NCBI GenBank assembly: GCA_011033025.1
Contig: WFMF01000099.1
Span: forward strand, 188,369-252,368
DNA: 64,000 nt
Direction of reading: 5' to 3'
Source of the DNA: Beroe forskalii
Lineage: Eukaryota; Ctenophora; Nuda; Beroida; Beroidae
Part shown: piece by piece, positions 33,950 to 45,690 of the stretch
Layout: each line of letters starts with the position of its first letter
How positions within the stretch are numbered: position 1 is the stretch's first letter
Notes under the pieces: model-generated
Seen by the model: only the letters and a program-made list of their open reading frames with translations
The model's database searches: none
What the model was told of the DNA's origin: nothing
Made by a program: the position numbers and the translations under genes

Positions 33950-34396
33950 TCAGTCATTTAAGACAGTAGTTAAATGCTTGTTGATCTTCCATGAGAGCCA
34001 ATTATGCTGTACAGTATTTGATAAAATCCAATATATCGGTTTACCTTCAGTAGGTTGGTACTCTATATTATGCGATTTTTGCCTCCAGTTCCCCATGATT
34101 TCGAAATGGTTCCATATTTGCTCATTTGCTCCGATTTTTGGTACAAATTTCTGAAATGGTACCTTTCTTCTTAATTCTTGTTCTTTTAATTTTTTTAAAC
34201 ATTTCTCTTGTTCTTCTTGATGAATACCATTCAATTTAGGGAGTTTAAATAATTCAACCCCCCGCCCCAAGAGCCCAAGTGGGATATAAAATTGCCAATA
34301 GGGATTAGGAGGTTTATTCTTTGGGGGGTTTGAGAAGATATCGATAGTTATTTTATTCCAAGCTTTGCATTAGAGCGTGGCCCATGTGTGTATTTT
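33950..34396 (-). CDS. Unrecognised open frame, possibly a transposon fragment or exon
   Basis: An uninterrupted minus-strand frame of roughly 145 codons that opens without an obvious ATG and ends at a stop near 33950. Its composition looks protein-like: the stretch PPNPYWQFYIPLGLL is followed by a charged helix (QEEQEKCLKKLKEQELRRK), then aromatic residues spaced through IWNHFEIMGNW and NWLSWKINKH. I do not recognise the family. The upstream side runs into the tandem repeat at 34350-34735. It could be a retrotransposon fragment, an exon of an unidentified gene, or a chance frame. Confidence 0.25.
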
Positions 34397-34735
34397 TGAA
34401 GTTTTGAGTGTGTACTTTGCAGTGTGTTACTGTGTAAGTTTTAGTTAGTGCGTAAGTGTAACTGTGTTAGTGTTACTGTGTAGGTAAATGTTACTGTGTA
34501 AGTGTAACTGTGTTAGTGTTACTGTGTAGGTAAGTGTTACTGTGTAAGTGTAACTGTGTTGTGTCTGAATGGATGCGAATTTATTTTAAGTTTTGCATTT
34601 GATCGCGACCCATACAGTGTATTTTTGAGTGTGTACTTTGGTCTTCTAGGTAAGTGCTAGTGTGTAGATAAGAAAAACTATAAAGATAAGTGTTACTGTG
34701 TAAGTGGTGTTACTATGTTGTGTCTGAATGGATGC
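34350..34735 (+). repeat. Tandem GTGTTACTGTGTAAGTGTAA array in a larger duplication
   Basis: Short units (GTTACTGTGTAAGTGTAACT, GTTAGTGTTACTGTGTAGGT) fill 34425-34560. The larger block from TTTTGCATTAGAGCGTGGCC to GTGTCTGAATGGATGC is repeated from 34575 to 34735, as TTTTGCATTTGATCGCGACC and GTGTCTGAATGGATGC. Confidence 0.85.
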
Positions 34736-34885
34736 ACAGGTCGTATTACGGTTCGGGCACCCCTTATAGTCGGGTACAATCACCAGAACCCTACCAAATG
34801 AGCAAGTGTAAGAGAGTCAAGAGAGAGTGTCTGTCAACAACTTTCTGTCCAGCAGAGCAGCTTATACAGGTCCTTCTCAAACAAT

Positions 34886-34942
34886 AGGCGACTGAGAATG
34901 ACGTCATTATCAGAGTTTAAACTGCCAATTTGATGACGTGAA
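34886..34942 (+). repeat. Paired-CRE module (solo)
   Basis: GAGAATGACGTCATTATCAG, AGTTTAAACTGC, AATTTGATGACGTG. Close to the reference in both halves. Confidence 0.65.
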
Positions 34943-35284
34943 ACTGTCTGTTTCCCATGCACGAGCATTAAATCAACTTATCTGTTGTCGAGAGAGTGAG
35001 TAATGTGTCATGTGACATTATATCATCTTATCTGTAGAATGTCAATGAGTGGTGGTGACATCCACTACTTCCATATTTGGAACTAAATCAGTGGTTATTG
35101 ACCATATATGGTATTATTGTGACGTCACTGGTTGATAAGGCCCCGTGAAAGACCCCTGATTTATCTAGGTAGTGATCCGTGAAGTATAAAGTGGTGTAAA
35201 ATCGTGTCAATTTGTTAATTAGCCCGTTGAAATGCAACACTCGAGTGTAGAAATTACATGCTTCTTGTAGATAAATGATGGTAT

Positions 35285-35332
35285 TTTGTCATCAGTTTGC
35301 CATTTGAAGCCCTATTAATGACGTCACTCCAA
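35285..35332 (-). repeat. Paired-CRE module (solo)
   Basis: Reverse complement reads GAGTGACGTCATTAATAGGG, CTTCAAATGGC, AAACTGATGACAAA. Confidence 0.5.
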
Positions 35333-37860
35333 ACTACACCTTCTATTTGTATGTAGTCTCTTGACATATGTTGTGTGTGTGTTTTGAATGGTGAAAGTCC
35401 GGTTATCCGGTTTGCTGCAGCAGCTTGGGGGATTCCTTTGTTGTTTTGTCAGGGTTTCCTGTCATTTAAAATGTTAAAGCAGGGCTCTTAGTGTTACATC
35501 AATTGTTTTTCTTTTACGCGTGCATTGGCTATAGGAACTTAGGTAGAAATTGCTGAATACCTATCTGTCACCCTGAACCCTTTCTTTCCCGAAGAGGCCT
35601 GGTTTTCTTCATTTTTATACTTTTTGTAGTTTGCTACATAAGTTCAGTTCCATTTTACGTGCCGGATTCCTCAAGAAATTCCAGCTAACGTTTTGGAGTT
35701 TTATCATAAAAAGATAAAATGATTCCTGAAGTCCTGCTATCAATTTCAGAATGGATCACATCCAGAACATAAGTTAGCCATTTTTGACCTTTTATTAAGG
35801 CATCTGTGAAGTAAAATAAGTATTTTAAATCCGTATAAGGGAATTCCTGGTAGATTTGGCAGTAGGTTAGCTGTCACGCTTGTCACACTGGCAATGATGG
35901 TTATGTCAGAGACCCGGTAGTTGGTATATTATTAAAGTTCATCCTGTCAAACCTGCGATGTTGCTATTTCAGGAAATTGGGAATTCGTTCATGTTTGTTC
36001 CTCATTTGATATTTACAGTTTGTCCCTATCTACGTATTTTTATATTTTGTTTTAAGTTGACTGTTGAGCAACGATTTTTTATCTTATGAATCTTACCATT
36101 AAAATTCCTGACCAGATGTTCATAAATATGAAGTAATTAGTTTCACACTGAAATAACTAAACAACTAAATAGGTTAAATTCCTGAATTAACGGATTTTGA
36201 TTTGTTTCAATAGAATTATTGCTATGCCAAGAACTTTTAAGGGTTCCTTGATGCTTTTCTTTCTGCGCAATGTCCTAAAAATCTACCAACTTACCAAAAT
36301 ACAAAATTAGAACTATGACAACATCATTTTAACGACGTTTTGCCTGTTACATTCCATTTTCATTACATTCCGGCGATACCCTTCACGACATTGCGATGAT
36401 GATATTGCCCTTATATTCACGCTATGTCGATTGTTGATGATGTCAGTTGATGAGCTAGTCAACAGTCAACACTTGTAACTTGGTCATGTTATGACGAAAG
36501 TTGTGATTTCAAACCCTCATTCTGATGCATTAGGCTGATCAATAGACTGTTGAGCGTCATTTTTCATTGCAGCGATAGTGTAAGTAGGGTTTAGTTGCAA
36601 TTTCGTTTCTAGGTTTTTGTTTTCTTTTTTTCGAAGTTGTTCGAACTTTCTAGTTACTTTGAGAAGCAAATTCAAAATTTGTGGAACTTGGTTAACGTTG
36701 CTATTTTCGGCTGGGTTGATTCTGGTTGGTGTCACTCGTCCAAGAGTACACAAAAAGCGAGTTTTCAAAAGGTTCCGATAGTTATAGTCGGTTGGTGTCA
36801 CTGAGTTTATCGTAGTACATTTCCGAATGTTCGTGTTGTGTTTTTGTGTAGAAAACATGTTAAAATAATATATCCGGGAAGCCTTAGAGCTTTAGAAAGA
36901 CCTGTAGCTTCGACATACCCATGATAAACTGCATGGTAAATTACATCACGGAACTGGAAGACATTTTATTGAGTTATTGGAGCATTTTATTGGAGATAGC
37001 CATTTCCCACTTCCTTGAAAATACGTCATATCAGACAATATTCATCATTGATGTCTTTGATAAAATAATAAATTGCTAAGCTATCAAATATCGTGATTTT
37101 AGTGTTACATTGCTAGGATATTATATGTTGAATATATGAGCTGACCGAGCTGTCAAGAATCTTGGCTTTATCGCTACTCTGCTGTTTAAGTCGAGATAGC
37201 AGACTAGCGATAAAGTCGCTCACATGAAGAAATACAAGTATTAAAGAAATACAAGTATTAAATTCAGCAGTATTAAAGTCAGCAATAAACCTCTTGAACT
37301 ATAATAGTATGCACCATCCTACATTCAATATGATAAGAAACGACGCCAGAATCAAACTTGATAGGAAAGGATGACAATAGGCAGCCCGGAAACCTTTTGC
37401 TATCGCCCTAACATCTGATTGTATACAGCTAAGTAGTGTTATGAAGTTTAAAATATAGTTTGCTTGTCGTAGCTTTGCTCTAGTGATAATCGGAAATATG
37501 TTTTTTTCCTAAAATTCCAAAATTTCCTTCCACATAAATATAGCTCCTACTACATTCTCAAAAACATTATTTTTGAAATATTGTATCGTAAAGTGTAATA
37601 ATTTAATTTATTTATATATTGAAATAAATGAAAGTGGGAAAGTGTGATTTTTGAAAGCGTAAGAAGTCGGTGTCCGTAGAAACTGTGAAAGTGTCAGTTT
37701 GCGCTGAAAGTGCGAAAAATGAAAATGTCAGCATTCGGTGTAGCTTAGTAGCTTGATGAAATCACCTGAGTTGTTAGTTTAGTTTATTTTAGGACGCTGT
37801 AGGTCTTGCAGTTTAATAAGATTCATGAATGAAAGCTTGCAGTAGTAATAGTGTGAGAGT
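35333..37860. other. Gene-free stretch apart from one unrecognised frame
   Basis: A+T-rich with no recognisable exon. The only frame with any protein-like look is the minus-strand one at 36517-36858. Confidence 0.4.
36517..36858 (-). CDS. Unrecognised 113-codon open frame
   Basis: Starts with ATG at 36858 and ends at 36517. The sequence is hydrophilic and Asn/Lys/Thr-rich, with a possible amphipathic helix (QILNLLLKVTRKFEQLRKK). There is no signal peptide, membrane segment or family motif that I recognise. The repeated VTPT phrases (SVTPTDY, RVTPTRI) give a weak internal repeat. It may be an exon, a transposon fragment or chance. Confidence 0.2.
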   Translation of the reverse strand: MFSTQKHNTNIRKCTTINSVTPTDYNYRNLLKTRFLCTLGRVTPTRINPAENSNVNQVPQILNLLLKVTRKFEQLRKKENKNLETKLQLNPTYTIAAMKNDAQQSIDQPNASE

Positions 37861-37864
37861 GTGA

Positions 37865-38050
37865 GGCAATATTCTGTTTCTCAGCAGTGTGAAATATCGA
37901 ACTCTTGATCACTCTCAGTTTCTCAGCCGAATTGTGTGAAATATATCGAACTGTTGGTCACACTCACAGTCGACTGTGCAGGACTTGATTAAGTCACAGA
38001 CGGCTGAGAGTGACGTCATTATCAAAGCTGGAAATGGTGTTTTATCCATC
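37865..38050 (+). repeat. 45-bp direct duplication followed by a CRE half-module
   Basis: TGTGAAATATCGAACTCTTG and TGTGAAATATATCGAACTGT mark two copies of a block with TCTCAG. It is followed at 38004 by GCTGAGAGTGACGTCATTAT and a degraded second half. Confidence 0.65.
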
Positions 38051-38607
38051 ACATTTAGCCATATGAAACGGGTATTATTGTGTGGGGAGTGAAACCAGGG
38101 AAGTGTCGTTAACTTGTTTTGTTTGTTGTTGGAATGCTTTCTTTGGAAGACATACAACCACCGCATTTTCCGGAGTGATTTAGTGATTTTCTGTTCACAC
38201 AGTTCCGTTCCTAATCTATTTCCATCTGATGATGCCTACATGGGATCGATCAGGGGCGTCGATCGAGCCATGGTCCATATTTTCCTTTTATAAAACCACA
38301 GGGAGTCAATGAGTCGCATTCCCTTCATGATTTAACCGCAGCAGCGGGACCCAATGGCCATCGTAATAATAATTTGAGTCCCCGTCCATAATACGATGGT
38401 GTAAGATAATAGATTTAAAATACCTCTGTTCTTTAAAATTCAAATATAAAATATATTCCCGTTATTATAGCTCTGGATTGTGATATATGACAAAGCTTCT
38501 TCTATCACATCACCAATTTTCCACGTACAGTCCTGACCATGACATCCCATTCGAACTCGTTTTATATATTTGTACGCAGCATATGAGCTATTTAAAGGAG
38601 AAGGAGT

Positions 38608-38705
38608 AAACGCTGCATAAGAAAAATAGGCGGTTTAACGTCATCAACTCACTACATTGAGCTATGATAATGACGTCATCGTCTACTCGCCTATTTCTCG
38701 TACTA
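38608..38705 (-). mobile_element. Family A element with duplicated flanks
   Basis: The core (ACGTCATCAACTCACTACAT, GATAATGACGTCATCG) and the inner ends (AAAATAGGCGG, CGCCTATTTCTCGT) are clear. The flanks TATTTAAAGGAGAAGGAGTAA and TATTTAAAAGAGAAGGAGTAA are near-identical direct repeats, one on each side of the element. Confidence 0.85.
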
Positions 38706-38875
38706 TATTTAAAAGAGAAGGAGTAATGCCCTCTATATTTACTCTTCGTTTAAATATAGCGGGTTTCACGCTAAGATTCGGAAATCCCAGACTTTTGATT
38801 AGTTTCCCATTAATTTCCTCGACCTGTGTATATTATTTATATTCCTCAATCTTTAATAAGCTAATAGTAGTATAT

Positions 38876-39225
38876 TTTAAGGTTGTGCTCATACTCTGGT
38901 CGGAGTTAGGCAACCGTTTATTAAGTTCCTGTAAAATAAGTTGGAGTATTCGTTACGTATTTTTTACGTATTCGCTCCGTATTTTTTCACGTTATCACGT
39001 ATACGTAACGTAGTTTTCACGTATTCGTTGCGTATTTTTCACATATTGTTATTAAGGTTGTGCTCAATATATTCTGGTCGGAGTTAACAGTGCCCGGAGT
39101 TAGGCAGCCGTTTAATAAGTTCCTGTATAATAAGTTGGAGTTCCGCTCGTTGCTGTTAGATTTTAGCGTATTTTTCACGTATTCGTTACGCATTTTTTCA
39201 CTTATTCGTTACGTATTTTTCTGCA
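38876..39225 (+). repeat. Tandem duplication of about 175 bp with ACGTATTCGTTACGTATTTT motifs
   Basis: Two blocks begin TTAAGGTTGTGCTCA (38879 and 39053), continue with CTGGTCGGAGTTA and TAAGTTCCTGTA, and end in a series of CACGTATTCGTTACG/TATTTTTCACG units. The long plus-strand frames here are by-products. Confidence 0.85.
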
Positions 39226-39518
39226 GAAGGGTCGTTTTTTAGACGATTTTGGCACGCTGCTTGTGCGTACCTGCATATTTGTTGCGGACATTGCTACATT
39301 CACACTGAGCACCTCAGCGTGAATATTGATGTTCATAAAAATCCATGTCCGTGAAAATAATGTCCGTGATACTCATGTTTGTGATAATGTGATAAGTGTC
39401 AAGTGTCCGATAAGTGTACACAGTACACCCGCGGTACAAAGTGTCGAAGTACACAGGCTGCGGTATAACATACCTCTCTCTCCGTCCTCCGCTACTTTTG
39501 CATTTCAGAACTCTAATA

Positions 39519-39624
39519 AATGCCACGCGCGATAAATAGGCGATTAGATGATGACGATATAATCATAGCACGATGTAATAAGTTGATGACGTTCAACTGG
39601 CTTTTTTTCGTGCGTGGGGTTTTA
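39519..39624 (+). mobile_element. Family A palindromic MITE-like element, diverged
   Basis: CCACGCGCGATAAATAGGCG at the left and TTTTTTTCGTGCGTGGGGTT at the right, with the core GATGACGATATAATCATAGC and AAGTTGATGACGTTCAACTG. Several CpG-type substitutions are seen. Confidence 0.8.
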
Positions 39625-40118
39625 ACCTGTTGACGTATTCTAAAAAAAGCGGAATTTTAGAATATCTGATATGAAAATATGTGTACCGTGTAGTCAGTTG
39701 TCGCGTCAAAAATCGTATTGCAATCAGGCCGGCTTTTCCTTCGCTCGGTCGTTTTGTACATTATAAAATTTCCCAGTGAAATCTTCGACTATATTCTTAG
39801 CATTATTACCAATAATTTCCCAGCATGAAATCGGGTTAAATAATTATGAAATTCTTTAAAGTAGATCGCTCTCTGAGATAATTTTCTTAAACTTTCGTCG
39901 TGAACTTCAATCACCATTCAGTATCCCATGCTGCAAACCATGATTTTATAATTACTGCCTTCCTATAAAATGCAGCTCAATTTTTTAATGTTCATGATTT
40001 TGTAATTTTCTGCTAGTGATAATTACCTTTACTTCTTTTCTACTGGAATTTCTTGTAGACGTGATCACAATTTGCTCTGCTGTTACAAATCTCCGCTAAA
40101 ATTCATGTGATTAATAAG

Positions 40119-40266
40119 GGCCCTTACCTTCTTGTGCGCCTCCATTGACAAATATTCAAATTTATCAACCGTCCATCTTTCTTCACACATATACAAACGT
40201 TTTACAATTTCTGTTCGAAAAGGTGGAGGCGGTTGCCTGTGACACCTTCCCCCTGGCTACGCCCCT
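40119..40266 (+). mobile_element. Terminal fragment of a GGCTACGCCCC-ended repeat
   Basis: TTCTGTTCGAAAAGGTGGAG, ACACCTTCCCCCTGGCTACG, CCCCTG matches the right half of the element at 61218-61420 (TCTGTCCGAAAAGGGGAGGT, ACCTCCCCCCGGCTACGCCC). No matching left end is present here. Confidence 0.65.
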
Positions 40267-40457
40267 GATATCATGAGCAATAACCAACCAATGATCAGGC
40301 ATCATAAAGAATATATTTTTCTTTAGTCTTTTGTTACAATAATCTCCTCACTATGTTATTACGGAAACATGATATACCAAAATCATAAGTCACCACCCTC
40401 GATCATTCAACGCACATTCAATTGCCCGGCAGTTTTATTGAGATAATGTTAATATAC

Positions 40458-40631
40458 GCTTAGAGCATGGCTTGGGATGCGCTAATAAAAATTATTGCAC
40501 GAGGCGAAGCCGAGTGCAAATAATTTGGGTTATCGTCACGAGGCGAAGCCGAGTGCGATAACCCCAGTTATTGCACGAGGCGAAGCCGAGTGCAATAACT
40601 GTAATTAGCGTATCCCAAGCCATGCTCTTAG
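40458..40631. mobile_element. 174-bp palindromic element with AGAGCATGGCTTGGGAT ends
   Basis: TTAGAGCATGGCTTGGGATG and ATCCCAAGCCATGCTCTTAG are inverted terminal repeats. The inside consists of three copies of GCACGAGGCGAAGCCGAGTG or GTCACGAGGCGAAGCCGAGT, each bounded by ATTATTGCA/GCAATAAC-type inverted sequence. Confidence 0.85.
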
Positions 40632-40664
40632 TGTATTAGCCAATGTGAGGAAAACGATATTAAA

Positions 40665-40792
40665 ACTTATTTGCATGAGCATTTTAATTGCAAAATGCTG
40701 TATTATAAATTATTGCACTTTCGATTCAACTTATTTGCATGAGCATTTTAATTGCAAAATGCTCTATTATAAATTATTGCACTTTCGAGGAA
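40665..40792 (+). repeat. Tandem hairpin repeat with ATTTGCAT octamer, cluster 1
   Basis: Two tandem units of about 65 bp. Each has AACTTATTTGCATGAGCATT, a hairpin GAGCATTTT-AATTGC-AAAATGCTC (second copy; one mismatch in the first), then TATTATAAATTATTGCACTT. Confidence 0.85.
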
Positions 40793-41642
40793 AAAAAAAT
40801 TGTTCGTCAATTTGGCTTATGAAAAGGTGAAAAGATGAATCACAGCTGCTATATGATAAAGTTGGTCACGTACCGCGCAGTGACAGCTACAAATCATGTT
40901 ACCGTGTGTTACAAATAAGTCTAAAATTCATTACGATACGCCTTTTAAAATAAAACAATTTGTTAACTTAAAAGGAACGAAACCATGGAAATTATGATAC
41001 AAATAAAAATTATGATACAAATAATCACTGAAGGAGAAGGATGGTTCATGAACAGAAATAATTGATAATTTAATGAGTTAAACAGGATTATGTCTCAAAG
41101 AGCACTATTGTACGATTACAAATGCAACAGCAAAAACAATATCGATCAAAGAATCAATACAACAAAAGCAATATTAACGAATAAGGGCATTGCGATATAA
41201 TCTGCAGAGCATGCAAAAGAGGTAAATGGACTTTCTCGCCGTGAAAACAAGTCAAGCAGAGCCAGAACGGCGAAACAAAACAGAAACTGTGAATGAGAGA
41301 ATGAGAAACCGTTTGCACCGAAACCATTGGCACGTGCGCGCGCGCAACACCTGACCTTGATTTGGTACAGTAACAGTGGCACGTGTGCGAGTCACGTGGG
41401 ACGGTAATTACATGTTTAGAGAGATTCTCGCGGGAACGAAACATTTGCATTTGATTTGGTATACATTTGCTAGTAAGAGTGCGTGTTGTTTGAAAGGAGT
41501 ACAATACACTGAAACTATGTGATAGAGACAGTGAATGTATTTGATAGAGGGATTCTGCCAGCTTGTCTATCGCTCTTTTTTCTATCCCCTCTCGCTGGCT
41601 AAACCCTCACGCAATAGCCCAGACGAATCTATGAAATACATA

Positions 41643-41769
41643 GACACACGCCTATCGGGTCCATTTTGGGATGCTTCCAGAGGGCGTTAGCCCGAGGGAT
41701 GTATCCGGTTTTGGCCCGAGCCCGTAGGGCGAGGGTCTAAACCAATATGGACCCGATCAGGCAAGTGTC
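41643..41769. mobile_element. 127-bp palindromic element with GACACACGCCTATCGGGTCC ends
   Basis: GACACACGCCTATCGGGTCC and GGACCCGATCAGGCAAGTGTC are inverted repeats, bordered by TA on both sides. The interior contains GAGGGCGTTAGCCCGAGGGA and CCCGAGCCCGTAGGGCGAGG. Confidence 0.8.
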
Positions 41770-41845
41770 TATATATTACAGAAAACGTCAGAGGGTTCTA
41801 TAATCATCATCCCATTACTATTCAGAGCATAATTTTTAGGAGTGC

Positions 41846-41972
41846 AATAATAGAACTTATTTGCATGAGCATTTTAATTGCAAAATGCTCTATTATAAAT
41901 TATTGCACTTTCGAACAACTTATTTGCATGAGCATTTTAATTGCAAAATGCACTATCATTAGTTATTGCACG
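41846..41972 (+). repeat. Tandem hairpin repeat with ATTTGCAT octamer, cluster 2
   Basis: Two more units identical in layout to 40665-40792 (AACTTATTTGCATGAGCATT, AAAATGCTC or AAAATGCAC). The clusters are about 1.2 kb apart and flank the element at 41643. Confidence 0.85.
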
Positions 41973-42154
41973 ATGAGCAGAAATGATGCCAAAACAAATA
42001 ATCAAATCGGTCATGCACTGTTACAAATTATTGCACGCTTATAAGTACCCTCAAAATTGGCTAATATAACTTATTTACTAATATCATTATTTAATATTGC
42101 TCATAATATTGCCTTAAATTATTGCTCTGACGTTACTTTGGTTTGCATGGCATG

Positions 42155-42245
42155 CGCGCGCGTTGGTGCGCGCATTTTCCCGTTTCACACGTGCGCGTTG
42201 GCACTTGTCACGTGCGCATTGTCACTTGTCACGCCTATCACGTGA
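42155..42245 (+). repeat. Decayed CACGTGCGCGTTGGCACTTGT repeat
   Basis: CACGTGCGCGTTGGCACTTG, TCACGTGCGCATTGTCACTT and GTCACGCCTATCACGTGATG are consecutive units of about 21 bp. They are rich in CACGTG E-boxes and alternating GC. Confidence 0.6.
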
Positions 42246-43080
42246 TGGGAGTGTTTACCGTTATTCCGGCTGACCCACCTACAGGTGAACATATGGCGTA
42301 ACAATTGAATATCTATTGAATATGTAATTTCGTCAGCGCACGTGAATAATGTTTGTGCCGCCGTGGCCTAATTGAATTTGACCTCGCCATGAAATAGTCA
42401 ATGGTAAAAAAAGAGATGTCGTTGCTATTGAGAGTGAGTATTTGCACGTGCAATGAATATTAGTGTGTTTTATTAAGTGCTGTCTCTGTTACGTTAATAA
42501 AAGCTGTGGAGCGTGGAGTTGGTGTTTTGTTTATGCCGTTGATTTTGATTTTTGTTGTTCATGAATCATGGAGGGCAGCAATTGATAGAACAATCTTAGA
42601 CCTAAAAGACAAAAAGTGCTCTGAGCTCTGGGCCAACAATGGGTCATCAGTTGGGCAAGGGTTATTATATTAGGCGCAAAGGACACCGCAAACGGTTTTT
42701 CGGCTCCCTTTAGCCCTATATTCGAAGATACGAGTTTTTAAGGGAAATATCATTCACGGCGACATCAGCGACTTTTTACGTTATATTGCGGGCCTTTGCG
42801 AGCATTATCATAATATCTTGATATATTTTATTTTATTACGCATATTCCTCCCCTTTTTGCTGATTTTACTACAATGAAATCACGAGTGCAACAGCTCTGT
42901 ACTGTGGTTTGTAGATTAAAATATAGACCAATCCAGTCTACCATATAATATTATGAATTAAATATGTCTTATGAGCATAATAACCTCGCTACACACTCCT
43001 CGGGATGTACGGTATTTAGCCCGGACCATTTAACTGTTTATACCTTAGCCAGGGTTTTTAAGCTGTTTCCGATAGATATT

Positions 43081-43150
43081 CTGCAACCATTGATGGCTTT
43101 GATGGCCAATCAAAACGTTCCATTGATGGCTTTGATAGCCAATCAAAGCG
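43081..43150 (+). repeat. 33-bp tandem repeat carrying CCAATCAAA
   Basis: Two units: CCATTGATGGCTTTGATGGC, CAATCAAAACGTT and CCATTGATGGCTTTGATAGC, CAATCAAAGCGCT. Each has one CCAAT box (43106 and 43139). Confidence 0.85.
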
Positions 43151-43837
43151 CTCCAAGATGCGGTCAGGTGGTTTATTGACCGGGCTTCTTATTAGCATGA
43201 CATCGGAGAAATTAATAATATATATTGCATATATAGATAGCTTTCTTTCGCTTGGGTTTAATTCGGTTATATGAGCTGATAATGATATAGCTCAATTTAG
43301 CTATAAACTACCTTCTTACCTTTCTGACCTTTATTTAGTTGGCTTCTTTTTAACGGGCCTTTTTAACGGACCCTATGCTCCTATGGAAGTAAGGAAGTAT
43401 GGACATTTGCTTTGAGCAGCTTTGAACATTGGAATTCAAAATCTTTCTGTTTCATCGTTTGAAATCCTCCTTTATCGAACCCGCTATGTTCAGTTTTTCA
43501 AGTTAAACGTACCTCCGCAGATCATTGCAATGCAGCATAAGTTCTCAATAGTCAATATTTCCTTGTTTCTGTAATCATGATGTCATTTGTGTCTTGAACG
43601 AAGCATCTTCAATGCAACTCATCTAACCCACACTGCTTGAATTTCCTTCTCAATTACACTCTGACATGACTTCCTCGTCTGAAGTTCATCTCCCAAATGT
43701 GTTATATTTGCATTTTAAACAAGCCTCCCGTCAACAAAGGAAATCCATGCCACGTTATAATTAAGAAGTCCTATTCTAATGCAAATATCTCACCAGAGTG
43801 TGTGAGATATTTGACTTGAGCTCCGACTGGAGGATTG

Positions 43838-43890
43838 GGATTTGGTGATGACGTCATTATCACGGTTTACAGTGGGGTTGTATCGACGGC
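43838..43890 (+). repeat. Paired-CRE module (solo)
   Basis: GGTGATGACGTCATTATCAC, GGTTTACAGTGG, GGTTGTATCGACGG. The first half is perfect and the second degraded. Confidence 0.6.
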
Positions 43891-45690
43891 AAATCACCTA
43901 ATTTCTCTTCCTGACCTTCAGGTTCTTCCCTGAGCCGCCGCAGCTAAAAGAGTGTCTAATTATTAAACACAATACACCAGAATATTATGGTTAATATGCA
44001 TATATTTTGAGTAAGATTTGTGCTCAGGTTTCTCTCCCACGGAGCTCAATTTAGCATTGCAGAGCATCTAGTTAATTAGGCAATTAATTAGTTAATTAGG
44101 TAAACAGCTCATGCTTTTCATATCAAAAATGCCGTTATAGTTTCGTTGTATGAAGGTATTATATGACAGCATTTCACCACGGTAACTGCTGATATTATGT
44201 TGTCTTTCGATTATAGTTTGGTTTTTGTGTTCGTATTATGATTTATATTTCATACTTCATGCCACCATTATTTTCTGTGTAGGTCCTCAAAAACAACTTG
44301 AGCGTGAACAACAGTATTACAGCAAGGTGGTAAAATTTTGAGCTTTTTTGTCTGCTTGAACTAGAAAGCTAAATTACTGATTTCTGATACAGCATGCATT
44401 GATACCACTAATTGGGTTCCCGTCATACGGAATACACTCTCAGGCACATGATAATTGGATATCGAAAAAGACGAATAGGGGTTAAAGTTTTTGAGGATTG
44501 CTGGAGTTGCCTTCCTAAGAAGTCGTAACTATTAAACTATTAGCAACCTGGACAATCCATCTGTAGGCCTTGTAAAGTTGTACTCTTGTAACATGTGTTC
44601 AAATTGTAAACATTAATATGATTTTAATGCCCTATTATCATAGGGAGACTAATGCCCATCTTCATATGGTAATGTTAATTGAGCCCCCACCGGGAAGTCA
44701 TGTTATAAGTACAGGCCAGTACATGCATAGCTATATTAACTACAGGTTGCAGCTGAGATTATAGGTGATTGGTAGTGACTTAACTATCATGGATTAGGAT
44801 GGTGTTTTGTGATCAAATTGCCTCTTAGAAAAGTATACCATATTATACAGCAGCTACCAATGACACCAAAACACCTGGACACACCATAATGTGGCTTGTG
44901 AGTCCTGTAGGGTGTACTTCAATATAATGTTATACCAGCTCAGTTATACCAGCACCTATACCAGTGCAGTTATAGGAACTTAGTATTTAGCTCGTGATGT
45001 ATGTCATGGGAACTTGCGAGGTTAGAACTGTATTATATATTTTTGGGGTTCCTACGTACTGTATTACCAACGTTATTTTTACTTTGGTTTGGAATTTGCT
45101 TTGTTGTTTCATAAGTTCATAGTGCCAATTTGAATGCAAATATTTTCATTTTAGTTGGAAGGGACTCCTTCATTGTTTATTTTATAGCAATTTGTTTTTC
45201 TGTACATGAATTTTCATTTTTCATATTATGATCACTTGTGCTTTAGTGAACAATTCTTGTGTTTAAAGTATAATACTTGTAACTCTGTAAAATTGTAAAG
45301 TGAAAATCCACTGCAGATTGCCATAAATGGCATTATTGCTTTTTACATATCGTCACCTTAATGTAGAAAGGGCCTAAGTGAAAAAATCAAGTTTCGAGAA
45401 AAACGCGTTTAAAGTTTTTTATCGCAATGTAAATCTGTTCAACCTGTTCTAATCATGGTTTAACTTACTTTTTTGATTAAAATAATAGATTTATTAATAA
45501 AGCAAAATTCTATGTGAACTTAAGCCCTTTCTATGTTTAGGTGACGATATTATGAACTTATGAACAAGATATTCATCGTGTGGGTTAATAAAGAAGTGAA
45601 TTTAAATTTTCGTAATTTGGACCCACAATCATGGTTTTAGCAACTTTCCTGATTACAATTATAATTTATTAAAACATAAATTCTCAAGGT
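43891..45690. other. Gene-free stretch upstream of the acidic/KTP-rich gene
   Basis: A+T-rich. No exon can be read with confidence, though untranslated first exons of the following gene could lie here. Confidence 0.35.

Noticed and set aside
38657-39242. Frames of 118 and 60 codons
   Set aside because: They run through a family A element and the 175-bp duplication.
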